Below, one piece after another: positions 10,418 through 21,383 of a stretch of 64,000 bases of DNA. This stretch comes from Lecanosticta acicola (Eukaryota > Ascomycota > Dothideomycetes > Mycosphaerellales > Mycosphaerellaceae). The DNA is taken from positions 248,001 through 312,000 of the forward strand of contig CAVMBE010000013.1 in assembly GCA_963674455.1 (NCBI GenBank), in the 5' to 3' direction. The notes beneath the pieces were generated by a model. That model made no database searches, had not been told where the DNA came from, and saw only the letters and a list, made by a program, of their open reading frames with translations. Positions within the stretch are counted from its first letter, which is position 1; every line of letters begins with the position of its first letter. The translations under genes and the position numbers were made by a program.

Positions 10418-13078
10418 CTAATCATAGAGTGGATACATTCTTCGCGGTGGTCGGTTCTCGACGTGGTCGGCCTGGTCACCATCACCTCGACCGATTTCCC
10501 GGGCTTCCAGCTCCGGAAGCGGTGGTATGCTATGCCCATGACTCGGGCCCGTGCCATTAACTTGCTCGAGGACGGACTGTGTTTGTTGCTCTTTTCGCTC
10601 CGGCTTCTTCTTGAACAATCTTCGCCGTGCTCGAGCCTCGTGTCTCTGCGGACCTTGCGACGTGCCGTTTTCGATGTGTTGGGAAGGGTCATCACCATCT
10701 CGAACGTTTCTCTCGCGAGGACGCGCGCCATCGTGCTGAGGGCTTTCGGCCTGTGCAGAACTGCTCTGAGTAGCAGGATTCAATGGGCCACTCATCTCAA
10801 GAATTTCTTGCTGTAGAGCGCCATCCCGGATGGCGTTTGCTTGAGCAGCATTGTCCCGGTCTTGGTAGTACTGCTGAGCCTCGTCATCGCTGAGTGGTAT
10901 TATAATGGTTGGCGTCGGCTGACTGCACTCGAACCCCAACAAAAGACTTGCCAACAAGAAACAAGAGGAGCCTGAAGCATTTCTCATCAGTATTGCTCGC
11001 CTTCCGCAGCCATGGTTCGGGTTCCTTACCTGCCAAAGCCAAAGCTGCCGATGAAATAGCAGCCCATGTCTTCGCAGTGTGCACATACACGGGACCAAAG
11101 GCCGAGCAGACCAAGAAAAATATGGCGCCGACGACTTTGAAAACTCCAACCCACCAGCCGATTAAATCTGGTCGTAGCGTTGTTCTCTTCGGTTGCGTCT
11201 CCCATACATTCAACAGTCCTGAATAAGTGAACAGAGCGCAGGCCACGATTTTGATTGCCCATACAGCACCGTCTTCCTGCGCGCGAGTGGTGAGATGTGC
11301 GTAGAGACCTTTGTAGCGACAGAGATTGGAGGCGAGAAAGATGATGGATCCAGCGTTCTGGTAAAGTGCTGCCAAGAAGCCCATGTTGTACCAATAATGA
11401 GTCTTGATCGATTGCTTAGTTGGCCATGGAATCCTGTTCCCCCAAATCCTGCGGTTTTCGTTGACACAGTGGGGTTTCTCGGTGTCCCACTTGGTTTCAC
11501 TGCAAATGTTAGCTAATACATTCTCAATGACAGAATCTCAGCTTCTTCGCAGGTTCAGTAGTCGATTCTAGCAGGGTTTGCCCCGAATCGACGGCGCGCG
11601 AGTTTCCGCAGACTCAGCCCAGGCTAGCTCGTTCGGGAAGGAAGATATGATTCTTCGTGTTTGGGAGGCGCTGGAGAGAATACTTACACGCTTTCAACAC
11701 CATCTTCTGATCGTATTAACTTGCCCCGAGGGTAACATTCCAGGTGCCCATCGTTGAAAGACTCAAATATCAGCAGTACAGCTCCAATTTGAAAGACAAT
11801 CGATCCAACCAGACCAGTGACAGTACTAAAGTCGTCCAGGTACTTCTGAGGCAATACTTCCGGTCGAAAGAGAGGCAAAAGAGAAAAGACTGAAGTGATG
11901 ATCCAGAAGATGCTTCCGACGAGAAACACCAGGAAGATCTAGTAGCTGAGTTCTGTCAAGCGTTCCTTCAGATAGAACATGTTGCCGATGGTTCGCATAG
12001 TTCCCTTGAAGTCGTTGGTTGGCTTCCATTGCTGCGATCCGGGTTGATCGCGAGGAAGTCTCACAACCACTGCATGTCTGGAAGTCATGCCGGATTAGTA
12101 TCATACCATACGGAGGCTGCCGCCCAGGGAAAACACTGACCTTCCCTTGCGACTGTCACGGCTTGAGAAGACCCAATGTTCTCCCTGTATCAGCTGTACT
12201 TCTTCAGACCCAGGAGCGACAGGAAGTGCATAAAACTCCGCCTGCGTCGCATAGTATCTGAACAGGGCGCCCTTGCGAGTTCCCGGCTTCTCTCGCATCT
12301 TGTCGCTGTCGTAGTGAGGCTCTCTCGAAGTATCTCCCCATTGCTCGTTCTTGCGATTTTTGCGTTGCTTTTGCTGTCCGCTTTGCCGGGACTGAGTCGC
12401 CTGGCTACTTTGTCCATTTTGTCCCTGGTCAGGAGGGGGAGCTGTGCCTGCCTGCGGCTGCACACGAATGTCGGATGATAAAGGAGTCTTTTCTTCTTGT
12501 TGTGATCGTCCACCGCGACCCATATCAGTTTCAGTGGTGGACAGTTTGTCTTTAGAGTTTCCGCCAAACAGATATCGGTTTTTTTCCTGGGGTGGATAAC
12601 TTGTGCTATTGTTCTCGGAGGACTTAACTGTAGATTGGTCGCTTGCATAGCTCGACTGATGGTAGCGAAAGGCAGGATGCAGTCCCGATGGCAAAGCAAC
12701 AACACCTCGGCCGTCAGATGTACTTGGAGGTGATGGAATTAGTCGATTGCCCGGCGTGTGGCCAGCTCCGGAGCCTGATCGAGACTTTTGATCACTATCG
12801 AAAGCGGTTGCATCTGAGCTCGTACGGATGTGACTTGATCTAGATGGAATTCTGTTCCACGTTCTTCTTCTTCCGTCTTGCTCCGCTTGTGGATTGCTGA
12901 GCCACGTTGCTATCCGTGAGCCTCGCGGGGAGACCTGGCCGTCATCGACAGCGGTGGCATCTGACTCGTTCCGTTGGGCGGAACCATTCGAGGTTTGGGG
13001 TCGGACATCTTGGAGCTCCGTGTCGTTCGGGTCCCGGCCTGGCGGCGGTGGTAGCTGGCTGGATGCTCTCCTTGACAT
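10418..13078 (-). CDS. Multi-pass integral membrane protein with long disordered N-terminus; in-frame TAG
   Basis: Exons 12141-13078, 11688-12077, 11030-11499 and 10418-10971 keep one frame across introns of 63 bp (with TACTAAT), 188 bp and 58 bp, for 784 codons. About 290 residues of Ser/Gln/Arg-rich disordered sequence precede a conserved-looking core (KGALFRYYATQAEFYALP, then FKGTMRTIGNMFYLKERLTE). About six membrane helices follow (for example FLVGSIFWIITSVF, WWVGVFKVVGAIFFLVC) and a polar cytoplasmic-type tail. Codon 359 is TAG (11939-11941), just before the first helix. It may be a nonsense mutation (CAG to TAG). It may instead be the end of a 126-bp in-phase intron, GTGAGA..CTACTAG (11939-12064), although that would delete the conserved-looking stretch. 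I do not recognise the family. The later splice joins (SVETKWDTEKP, LAGSSCFLLAS) are convincing. Confidence 0.6.
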
Positions 13079-13770
13079 TGCGAACGTGTATCGGGTGGTG
13101 TTTGAAGTGGTCCTGATATGATCTAAAGCTGGTGATGATGGTGATGACGATGATGAGAATGTTTTTCCAAGAAGAGCGTGGGAACGATGCGCAATGCTGA
13201 TGAACAGATGAGATGTGTGGCAGACACTTTAGCAGGCGAGCCAGATACAACGAGTAAGAAAGCGAAAGATGACATCGTGCAATCGTAATGCCTTGATGAT
13301 ACATCGACGAGTATGAAGCAGGTGCCATAGCCATGAAGTAGGTATGAGCTGTCCGCAGACCCCATTTGAGGAAGTCGCGAGGCCTTAGCACGAGGCAATT
13401 ATCACCTCAATCAGGGCGCCGCATGCGGGCACGGTGGGAAAAATACTTTCATGAAGCCATAAAGGTGTCGGAATCTTAGGTATTCTTGTGAATGCCGTAG
13501 ATTATCGTCACTTGATGAATGTCGCTCCGCGATCGCCGCGCCAAAGTGGGAAAGGTAATCACTGCGAAGCTGTCTGGAAACAATACCGGCGCAGCAAGAT
13601 TGGCCATGACCGGTCCAGAGGTGCATTGGGTCGCACGAGCACGTCCCAAAGAGCCATTCGAAACGCCAGAGTGCATGTAGTCTACATAGTGAGCTTCGGG
13701 CTGGTCAGCAAGCACAACATCATCGATGTCTGACACCTAGAAAGTAATTCCTGCTTTACTTCTCCATGTC
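13079..13770. other. Gap, no supported gene
   Basis: 692 bp. A minus-strand frame at 13476-13736 (start GTG) looks mildly coding (DQPEAHYVDYMHSG) and is preceded by a possible acceptor TTTCTAG, but no consistent splice from the upstream gene was found. Left unannotated. Confidence 0.4.
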
Positions 13771-14271
13771 TTAGAATATCATTTCTCCCGTATTGGTCCC
13801 ATCTCTCTGGCCCTCACGCTCAATGATCATCAGGAGGATTGCAGTCTCTGCCTGGATCGACTTCGCCTCCGAGGCCATACCCGCTTTGAGATCTTTAGAG
13901 GTCGTCCGTAGAAGCTGAGCCATCTCGTCCTCATTACTCTGTTCAGACTGCGCTCTTCTGCGGTCCAAGAATTCGTCAATGTCGACCTCCAGCGTACGAG
14001 GCTCCTTGTCTAGCGCAGCGTCGTAATCTAGCTTTCCTCTACGGAGAATTTCTTGGGCGGCCTCGTACGCTCGGGTTGCCTCTCTTTCGAACGTGGAGAT
14101 TCGTCTGAGGAGGAAGCGCACAACCCAATCAGGTGGAATGGACGGATCCAGTAGATTGGAACGGAAGTCTGAGAGCCTGAGTACTTCTTCTGCAGCCGCA
14201 GATGTTTCTATCGAAAGCGGGCGCGTCATTTTCGGTGATAGTTTGAGTCTAAAAGAGGTATTGAGGCGCAT
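13771..14271 (-). CDS. Hypothetical helical protein
   Basis: Frame of 166 residues from ATG 14271; the frame extends to a TTG at 14301. The sequence is charged and predicted helical, with segments such as PPDWVVRFLLRRISTFERE and EPRTLEVDIDEFLDRRR. There is no signal peptide, membrane segment or known motif. Composition and codon use look coding, but no family is recognised. A GTGAGG near its 3' end could be a splice donor that changes the last residues. It neighbours the DUF1772-like gene on the same strand. Confidence 0.5.
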   Translation of the reverse strand: MRLNTSFRLKLSPKMTRPLSIETSAAAEEVLRLSDFRSNLLDPSIPPDWVVRFLLRRISTFEREATRAYEAAQEILRRGKLDYDAALDKEPRTLEVDIDEFLDRRRAQSEQSNEDEMAQLLRTTSKDLKAGMASEAKSIQAETAILLMIIEREGQRDGTNTGEMIF

Positions 14272-14429
14272 TGGACGAGTACTACGGCCATGGCTGCTCA
14301 AGATCGAGCATCTGAATCGTATCTGGGTTCATCAGTGCACACAAGTAGCACCATCTCTTCATTAATTCGTGTGGCTGGCTGGGTCAGTGAGCGCTCAGAT
14401 CGTCTACTATCCGCGCTGCTGATGAAGAC

Positions 14430-14921
14430 TCATCCGTAGATCCCAGCCCAAAGACTAGCAAACCCACCGACCGTATACAACAGATTCCTCACATGGTTAT
14501 GGAAAGCCCAGCTCTTGAACAACTGCCTATGCTCCAATGTCTGCTCGCTCTTGTTCTGCTCCTCAACACTCTCACTGATCGCAAGCAGCCTCTTACTGCC
14601 ACCCATCATCATCCCCCATGTGTATGGCAGGGGTAAGAATGCGCCGAGCGCAGCTAGTGTATACAGGCGTCGTTGCAACGGAGACGTGCAGAGGATGGAG
14701 AGGTAGGTTGAAGATGCGGCGGAGAGGAGGGACATTGGCACGGCAACATAGGCGCCCGCTTTGAAGATGCGGGCGAAGATAGGCGTGCTATGGTGAGGCC
14801 TCTCGTCGTAGAGTTGTGGTACAGTGTTTTGGGAGAATGCGAAGCCGTAGCCGGCTTGGAAGATGGCGGCTGCTGGAGCGGTTAAAAGTGAGATGTTGAC
14901 GAGGATCTTTCGCGAAGCCAT
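14430..14921 (-). CDS. DUF1772 (anthrone oxygenase-like) membrane protein
   Basis: Single exon of 163 residues with ATG at 14921. It has the layout of small fungal DUF1772 proteins: an N-terminal hydrophobic helix with LLTAPAAAIFQAGYGFAFSQN, a second helix (AGAYVAVPMSLLSAASSTYL), a third (LYTLAALGAFLPLPYTWGMM), a polar helix with HRQLFKSWAFHNHVRNLLY, and a final hydrophobic segment. Some members oxidise anthrones in polyketide pathways, but no synthase lies nearby and most members are uncharacterised. The family call is good; the activity is not inferable. Confidence 0.75.
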   Translation of the reverse strand: MASRKILVNISLLTAPAAAIFQAGYGFAFSQNTVPQLYDERPHHSTPIFARIFKAGAYVAVPMSLLSAASSTYLSILCTSPLQRRLYTLAALGAFLPLPYTWGMMMGGSKRLLAISESVEEQNKSEQTLEHRQLFKSWAFHNHVRNLLYTVGGFASLWAGIYG

Positions 14922-15298
14922 TGTAATTGATGAAGATATCGGATGTAGCGGTACGGTGTATCTGATGGTGTTGACTCGACGCGTGTTGGGGCGTTGCTGA
15001 CGTGAAAGCTCGAGGTGAAGTCCAACTAGAGTGGGCTAGCCATAACCCTAACCCTAACCCCAATTGTAGAAGGAGGTAGCTTCCGACTACTTCACTAAAG
15101 CTATCAAGAACGAGGAGCTTAGCACCGACGACGTGGGTGTTCTTCAATTGCCAAACGATAAAGAGATCTAGCGCATTGTGTTCTTCTTGATCTTCTCGCG
15201 CAAGCTTCCATCCCGATCCAGGCTCCACACAATAGCTCACGATAAAGAGACGGGTCTGCTCCTCATATGCTGCTGACTGGGAGCGGTACGACTAGGAG
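14922..15298. other. Gap with a telomere-type motif
   Basis: Holds three TAACCC units (15043-15060). The flanking 150 bp is open in several frames, including a short plus-strand piece reading FTKAIKNEELSTDD, but no gene could be supported. Confidence 0.5.
15043..15060. repeat. Interstitial telomere-type repeat, 3 x TAACCC
   Basis: Three perfect consecutive TAACCC hexamers (TTAGGG on the minus strand), followed by one extra C. The window continues for tens of kilobases on both sides, so this is internal and not a chromosome end. Confidence 0.9.
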
Positions 15299-17914
15299 AT
15301 GTCGGACCCACAGCACGCCAGTCGTGTCCAGGAGAATGTGACGAGGAGTGAGCCCTCGCGGGACTTCAGGCCACGCAGGTCCGGATGGAGACTTATCAGC
15401 TATGCGGATCGGACTCGTTCAAGCTGCTCCGAATCGCCGCAGCATGATCCGTTTGACAAAACTTCAGCAGACCTGCCGGCGCCAACTCTTGCAGCGAATG
15501 ATGTGTCGGAGGGTGTTGTACGCCAAGATGAATCGGGTTTCGCAGGCGAATTTCCCTTCGACCGGTTCAACTCAGTTTCTTCGATGAGCTCAAGTGAGGC
15601 ATATCTTGCTCGGCTCAACTCAATCCCTTTACGAGCTCAGGAAGAACGGAATGTCAAATCTCAAGGCGGTACATCGCACGAGGTGCAGCATCCGTGGCTT
15701 TCGCGACCGCATCAAACACTCGTTGGGCAGTACATTCAGCCACTCACGCAGTCACGACTTCAACACAGCTGCCGTTTCCACCACCAGGTAACGGGCGCAC
15801 ATGGGACCGTGTGACGCCTCTACTGCACAGCGGCAAGCGTATCGCGGATTTTCTGCTGGATATCCTTCACAGATGCCTTAAGGAGGAAGCCTCCAAAGCG
15901 TCTCAACAGTGCATCAGATAGGGAAGACGACCTTTCGTGACCTCAGCAGTGCCGCAAAGATCGCTCATTCAGTACAGCAGGAAATAATCTACGTGGCTCT
16001 TGGTTGAGAGTCCAAAACAAATAAATTGCCCGGGACATTTCCAAAGCATACCAACAGACAGGCCGGATTCCTCGTTGTCTCACAGCCGACCAATAGTGCA
16101 AGTCAGCATAGACAGGGGACTTCCCAAATATCGGGAGTTTCAAGCAAATCGGACACCGCTCTGGAGGCAGAATTGAATGGATTCCACGCTCCCATGACGG
16201 CAGAGGAGCGGGAGGAGAAAACGCGAGTTATCGCAAGAGATGGCGAAAAGCGAAGCTCTCCAGCCGGATATTCTGTCAAAGAGCTTGATCAGACACTTAT
16301 CGAAAGCTCGAAATAGAACTGAAGAATCCCAAGAAGTCACCGCCTGAAGCAGTAAAGGCAGCATGCGATTGAGATGAACGCTTAATCAAGATCGAAGCTG
16401 GAGCAGACAAAGAAGGCTCTGTCCTTCATTCACGTTGTCTTTCCGGTGAAACAAAGCTCCATTCACGCGTTAACAACACAATCGCTTTGTACTTCGGCAC
16501 GCTCACTCGTATATTAGGTTGGGTAGTACAACTCCTGGATTTCAGCAAGCACGTACCTGATTTTTGCAACGGCTCTCTGGCAGAGTCTCTTGTAAACACG
16601 TCAGAGTCTATATCGGAAATATTAGATTGTGCGCATCATTCCCCTCAAGACACAGAAGTCTTGGTCGTTGAGACTAATCGTTCCATCGCTATCGAAATGG
16701 TCTCTTCGGATCTGACGAGAGACTTCCTATCGTCAGGGTACCAAGATATGGACGACCATCCACCTGCTCCGCCCTCAATCAAACAGTCACTATATCGTCT
16801 CTTCGGTGGAAAAAGAGACCCACACTTTATAACCACAAGGCGTCGCTCTTCCGACCACGATCGTTGGAATGTCCCAGCGAAATCTTGGGCAAAGAAGCGA
16901 AAATTACTTCCGAGCCTAGTCACCGGCGAGAAACTCATTCTCAGCCATCCGAGCAAAGGCATGATCGCCCGCCGACGCGAGTGGGACCGCCGAACAGATC
17001 GAGGACGAGATGTGGACTACAGCTGGGCCGGTAGCGTCAAGAATCAATGGCGCATGGTGAAGTGGGCCAAAATGAACGAAGAATGGATACGCGAGCGAGG
17101 CTTCGAACCTGTTTTACCAGAAGATTTCCAACCTATCCATTGGAATAAACCTGCGACACGGATGTCTCAGTCTGTGAGCCCTCGGACGTTGCCTCCGGAG
17201 GATTCGGACATTGACCCGCCAGATGAGAATCTCTTCGACGACGACTTCGAGTGGCCATCGGCTGTGCAGCATGGCAGTGAGCGCTCTGACAGCTTTTCAT
17301 CCGCCCTCAGCTCGTTAGACCATCTACTACCTGAGTTTGAAGGTGCCAAAAAGTCTTTCAGTGACGTTACCGGCCTAGATGCACATCCCACGAGCAGATG
17401 GAGTTTGTCTTCCACCTCGAGCCAGGGTGCTCATTCCCATCGACTACGAGGCTCCGATGCCTCACAGGAGAGCTATGAAAGCTTTATGGATTGGTACCAC
17501 TCCGAAGTAGATCGTCTGGGAGAAGAGCAAGCCAATGAGCCCGGCAGCATGTCGTCGTTCTCCCAAATCAGCAATGATGAGTACGAGGATGCGGTCATCG
17601 AAGAGGCAACAATAGCTGTCCGTTTCCGTGGTCCTCGTATTCCAGTACCGGTGCGGGAGAAATCTCTGCTCCATTTGATGGTATTCGAGACAGGACTTGC
17701 AAGTCAATCTCGTCGCATTGACGCAAATGAATCTTCGAAAAAGTCGGAGCCAACCCGTTCAAATGTGGACCAGATTAGTGTGCATGGATCGTTTGTTGCC
17801 CATACATCGCAAGCCCCTGAAAGCCTTACAGACATGGCTAGAAGCCCAAAGCAAAAGAAGAAGGCTAGAGATGGATTTTGGCGTCGCTTGACACAGCGAA
17901 TTCCTTGCTTCTAG
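15299..17914 (+). pseudogene. Disordered hypothetical protein gene, broken or unresolved model
   Basis: ATG at 15299. Exon 1 (15299-15593) joins exon 2 (from 15641) over a convincing 47-bp intron (GTGAGG..GCTCAG). Exon 2 reads on through PFPPPGNGRTWDR and GKRIADFLLDILHRCLKEE to about 15908. A third coding-looking stretch (about 16050-16300, TAEEREEKTRVIARDGEK) is in another frame. A fourth frame runs from about 16295 (RKLEIELKNPKKS) to TAG 17912-17914 and is interrupted by TGA at 16370-16372. The 3' ORF from ATG 16697 (405 residues) is intact, with SIKQSLYRLFGGKRDP, DYSWAGSVKNQWRMVKWAKM and a basic C-terminus (KQKKKARDGFWRRL). I could not find good splice sites to join the third and fourth stretches, so a frameshift or assembly error is likely. 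No family recognised. Confidence 0.45.
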
Positions 17915-19443
17915 AAGCGAGGCCGTTGCCAGGATAGATGTTGTACAGGGGACATCAATGCAAGGTACGGAAGCGATTGTGTTTGATAGAATTCTCGGCT
18001 CTCCGATGTTCAAACGAAATTGATGTCAACGCCTTGTTCAATCACATGTGATTTGAGTGAATGATTCATAGAATCAACGGTGCGCACATCAAGTCTTAAT
18101 CAAGTATCAATGAGCCGGGGTCTAGCGGAAGCTAGCGGCAAGCTTACGTTTGACCTCACGCCTCTTTTCCTACATTGTCATCCCCTACTTGCATTGCCTT
18201 TCGCGGCGGTCCTCTCCAACAATAAGATCATTTTGGAAGATGCCAAGTTCAAGGTAACTCTCGATTCTGGGAAAGCTGCTACATATTGGCCGGTAACACC
18301 CTAGCGGCGAGCTCTGACTAGTTCATGCTAGGATAATCGACAGTCAACTCCATGTCAACTCCAAGCGAAAGCTGTACTGACAGAACCAAACGAAATGCCG
18401 TCCACAGCAACGCTTGATATATCTAGTGCCGTCGTCTTAGAGTAGACTTTCAGAACCATCACGCTTTTGGAGAGCCAAAATACCAACCTTGGTGGCAAAA
18501 TCGTGGTTGCGGTGTCAACTGGCGGGGTTTCCATTGCAAATCATCGAAGCGAGAGCGCCAACATAGTCTGAGACCGGCGTTTCTAGCAGCAGTGCTGTAA
18601 CTTGGTCTTCCGTGAAAGTGGTTCCCATTGCTCTAAGGGGCATAATCTTGGCCATTACACTCAGTGCTTGACTTTCAAATTTCAATGAATACCTAGTGGC
18701 AGATGAGGCCTAGAGATAGATGGGACATGAATATGGATACTCATACATTAGTCACCGACAATGACAAATATAGACGGCCGCGACCTATCTAGCATTCGCT
18801 TGGACGAAGAGGCCGCTTCAGCTGGCCACTAGTCGAACCATGCCATGGGTCCGAGCTCTTCGCGGTCATTGCTGATCTTGTTTCATTGCAAAATGGCAGA
18901 CTCTTTGGAATAAGCTGATGCGGCGATGTAAGCACACTGCTGCACTCTCAGCTCAGACGGTAAGCTCCATGTGACGCCCTGTCTACACAGTCAGCACAGC
19001 TCTCGGCTCTTAGACTTGGCATAGACCAATTCGGATTGGGACGCATGAATAGACTATCATCCATGAGTTCAACGAGTCAAAGTATCGTGTTCTCGCCTTC
19101 GACAGGAAGGAACCGTCTAGACACTTTCCAAATGGGATGGATCCTGCTCTTACCTCAAGAGTCCCGTTGGCTCGTCTGCAGCTGATACTATCCCTAATAT
19201 TACGAATGTCTTCCCGGTACGGCGCCTTCAACAGAATAGCGGACAAAGGACCCCGAACGCGTGCCGTCAGAGGAATTTTCTGCTTACGATCTCCGATAAG
19301 TCGACCTTAGAACCCGCATTGCTGCAGGCCGGTTGCTCGTTCTGAAGCGGACTTCCGGCTTCAGGGTGTTTTCGCATAGCACAGAACTTCATAGAGCCGA
19401 CACGTATTTTACTTGATGTGCCTACCTTGCTAACGCTCCACAG
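17915..19443. other. 1.5-kb gap, probably with undetected 5' exons
   Basis: No ORF above about 80 codons is credible. Because a good terminal exon begins at 19444, upstream exons of that gene should lie here. One candidate stretch near 19120-19190 reads FQMGWILLLPQESRWLV in frame, but no splice chain could be completed. Confidence 0.4.
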
Positions 19444-19614
19444 CCTACGAAGCTTCAGTACGTGTTAGCAGTACAAGCGAACGAAGATCAGGACTTCAAA
19501 TATAGAGCAGCACATGCTGTACAGCTTCGAGAGTCCGCAGAGTGGCAAGCTGAGGAGAAGGCGGAAATGGTCGAGCGATGGAGACAGATCAAAGCTGCTC
19601 CAAACAAGAAATAG
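19444..19614 (+). CDS. C-terminal exon of an unidentified gene
   Basis: A 57-codon open stretch ends at TAG 19612-19614 and begins right after a strong acceptor (TTGCTAACGCTCCACAG, with a GCTAAC branch point). It encodes a charged helix: LAVQANEDQDFKYRAAH, then ESAEWQAEEKAEMVERW, ending in PNKK. Composition and the splice signal argue for a real coding exon, but the start and the remaining exons were not found and the family is not recognised. It could be the tail of a decayed gene. Confidence 0.4.
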   Translation, partial: PTKLQYVLAVQANEDQDFKYRAAHAVQLRESAEWQAEEKAEMVERWRQIKAAPNKK

Positions 19615-19808
19615 CTCCAAGTGTGGAGATCCTGTTTTGAGGTTTTGTGTACTGTTTCTTTGGACTGAAAGCCAGTGTATACGCTTAGTGACATGGGCAG
19701 TCAACGGCGTTAACACCTCTGGGGCGCATGATCCAAACTTCCCGCAACGTAATAGACATTAGCAGTCGCTGCCGATTTCTTTCTTCCGACCGTGTCTGTT
19801 GGCCCTTG

Positions 19809-21125
19809 TTACTGTTTACTTAGCCCGTGTTTCATATAGGGACTCTCCTTGAACTCATCATAAGCCAACATCTGCGTGTCATCAGCTACCACTCTCACCC
19901 AAGACCAACAATGAAAACTCACCATATAAGCATTCTTCGTGCTCAAACTCGTTTCCTCTCCACCCCTCTTCGCCACCTCGTCTCCATACCCCTTCACTGC
20001 CTCCTTCTGGTCCATCCCACCATGTGCAATCTTCTTCATGACCTCCACGAACTTACTAGCGTCCAAGATCGCGTGATTCAGCCCTTGTCCACGATATGGC
20101 GGCATAGGATGTCTGCAGATATCATGATAAGTGAGTCAACCAAATGCGGTGGTCTTTCGATATACTCACGCCGCGTCTCCTGCCAAAGTAGCCCTCCCTC
20201 CCCTACAATCCCACTCCTTACTAACCCAATACCCCAAATCCACAGATGGCAAATCTATACCCTCCGGAATCCAAAGAATGGCACTCTTAAAAGGCTCCTG
20301 GATCTTCTCCGCTTTCTCACGCACGATTTCTCTGATATCCTGTTGGGTCCAGTTAGGGTCTTTCTCGCCTTTCCAGACAATGAAGATGAAGAAGACCCAA
20401 TCTTCTGGCTTATCGGCGTCGGGCACGTCTTGGATGCAGACATAGGTGAAGACGTCGGGATGTATCATCATGCTCCAGACCGGATGCGCGGAGCGTACAT
20501 GTTTCGCTTTCTCCGCGTCGCCGTAGGAAAATGTCGTCGAGAGATGCACGAGTCCGTCGAGATGCCTGCACTGCACTTCTTCCTCCGGTGAGTCCGGAAA
20601 CAACAAACTCCTCACCGCACTCCTCGGTCCATCAGCACCCACAACAACTGTTCCCTTAACCCTGTTTCCATTCTCAAAAACCGCCTCAACACCCCCGGCC
20701 TCGAGGTACACCAAATCTTTCAATCTCATCCCAAATTTCACCTCAATGCCCTCACTAATCAAACCCCTCAATTTCCTCCTACTAACCCTCACCAATCTCC
20801 CCTCAGCAACCAGTTCCTTCAAAACCTCCCCACTCACCCCATCGTAAATCCGACTTCCGTTCTGCGGCGGCGTAACATAGTCCAAAGTCTTATCCACACT
20901 AGCCTCCGAAATAAGTCGCGCGGCGATTTCGTCTGGGAGTAATTTCTCCATCAAGGGAAACCCCCAGTGGACACCCATGGTCCATTCTTTAGGTCGGTAG
21001 GCGCCATGGTCTTCTTGCTCAAAAATGGTGTACTGGATTCCGGCTGTCTTCAATCCGTGGGCGATGAGAAGGCCAGTCAGTCCCGCGCCGATGATGAGGA
21101 CGTGCGGTTCTGTCGATTCTGCCAT
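19809..21125 (-). CDS. FAD-dependent monooxygenase
   Basis: Exons 20170-21125, 19923-20112 and 19809-19871 give 402 residues; introns are 57 bp (GTGAGT..CTGCAG) and 51 bp (GTGAGT..ACGCAG). ATG 21125 starts MAESTEPHVLIIGAGLTGLL, with the GxGxxG dinucleotide motif at the very N-terminus. Further motifs are the VVGADGPRSAVRS segment (DG motif) and, across the first splice, GDAAHPMPPYRGQGLNHA (GD motif contacting FAD). These place it in the PHBH-type aromatic/flavin monooxygenase class. The 51-bp intron is in phase and also reads through, but its signals are good. Substrate unknown; no pathway partner is adjacent. Confidence 0.85.
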
Positions 21126-21383
21126 CTTGGTATAGTGGAACTGCTCTAGTCGTAAGGTAGTTGAAGTGAGATCGAAGCTGAATATCACCGGCTGTGCGGT
21201 TTTAGATGGGGTCCACCACGGCCAATCAAAAGGTTGAAACCGCAAGACGCAAGCTGTTAGAAATAAAGTTAAACCCTGCAGAGACAAGGGCGGTCATGTG
21301 CAAATCTGACTGCATTTCTGTCGTACACTAATCTGGACGAATGAGAGTGTCTTCTGGAACACTCAATAGCACAATCAAGGTCC

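Noticed and set aside
19120..19190. Sugar-transporter-like 'PQESRWLV' peptide
   Set aside because: It resembles the PESPRWL signature of sugar transporters only loosely, with one insertion and one deletion, and no neighbouring transporter motifs were found.
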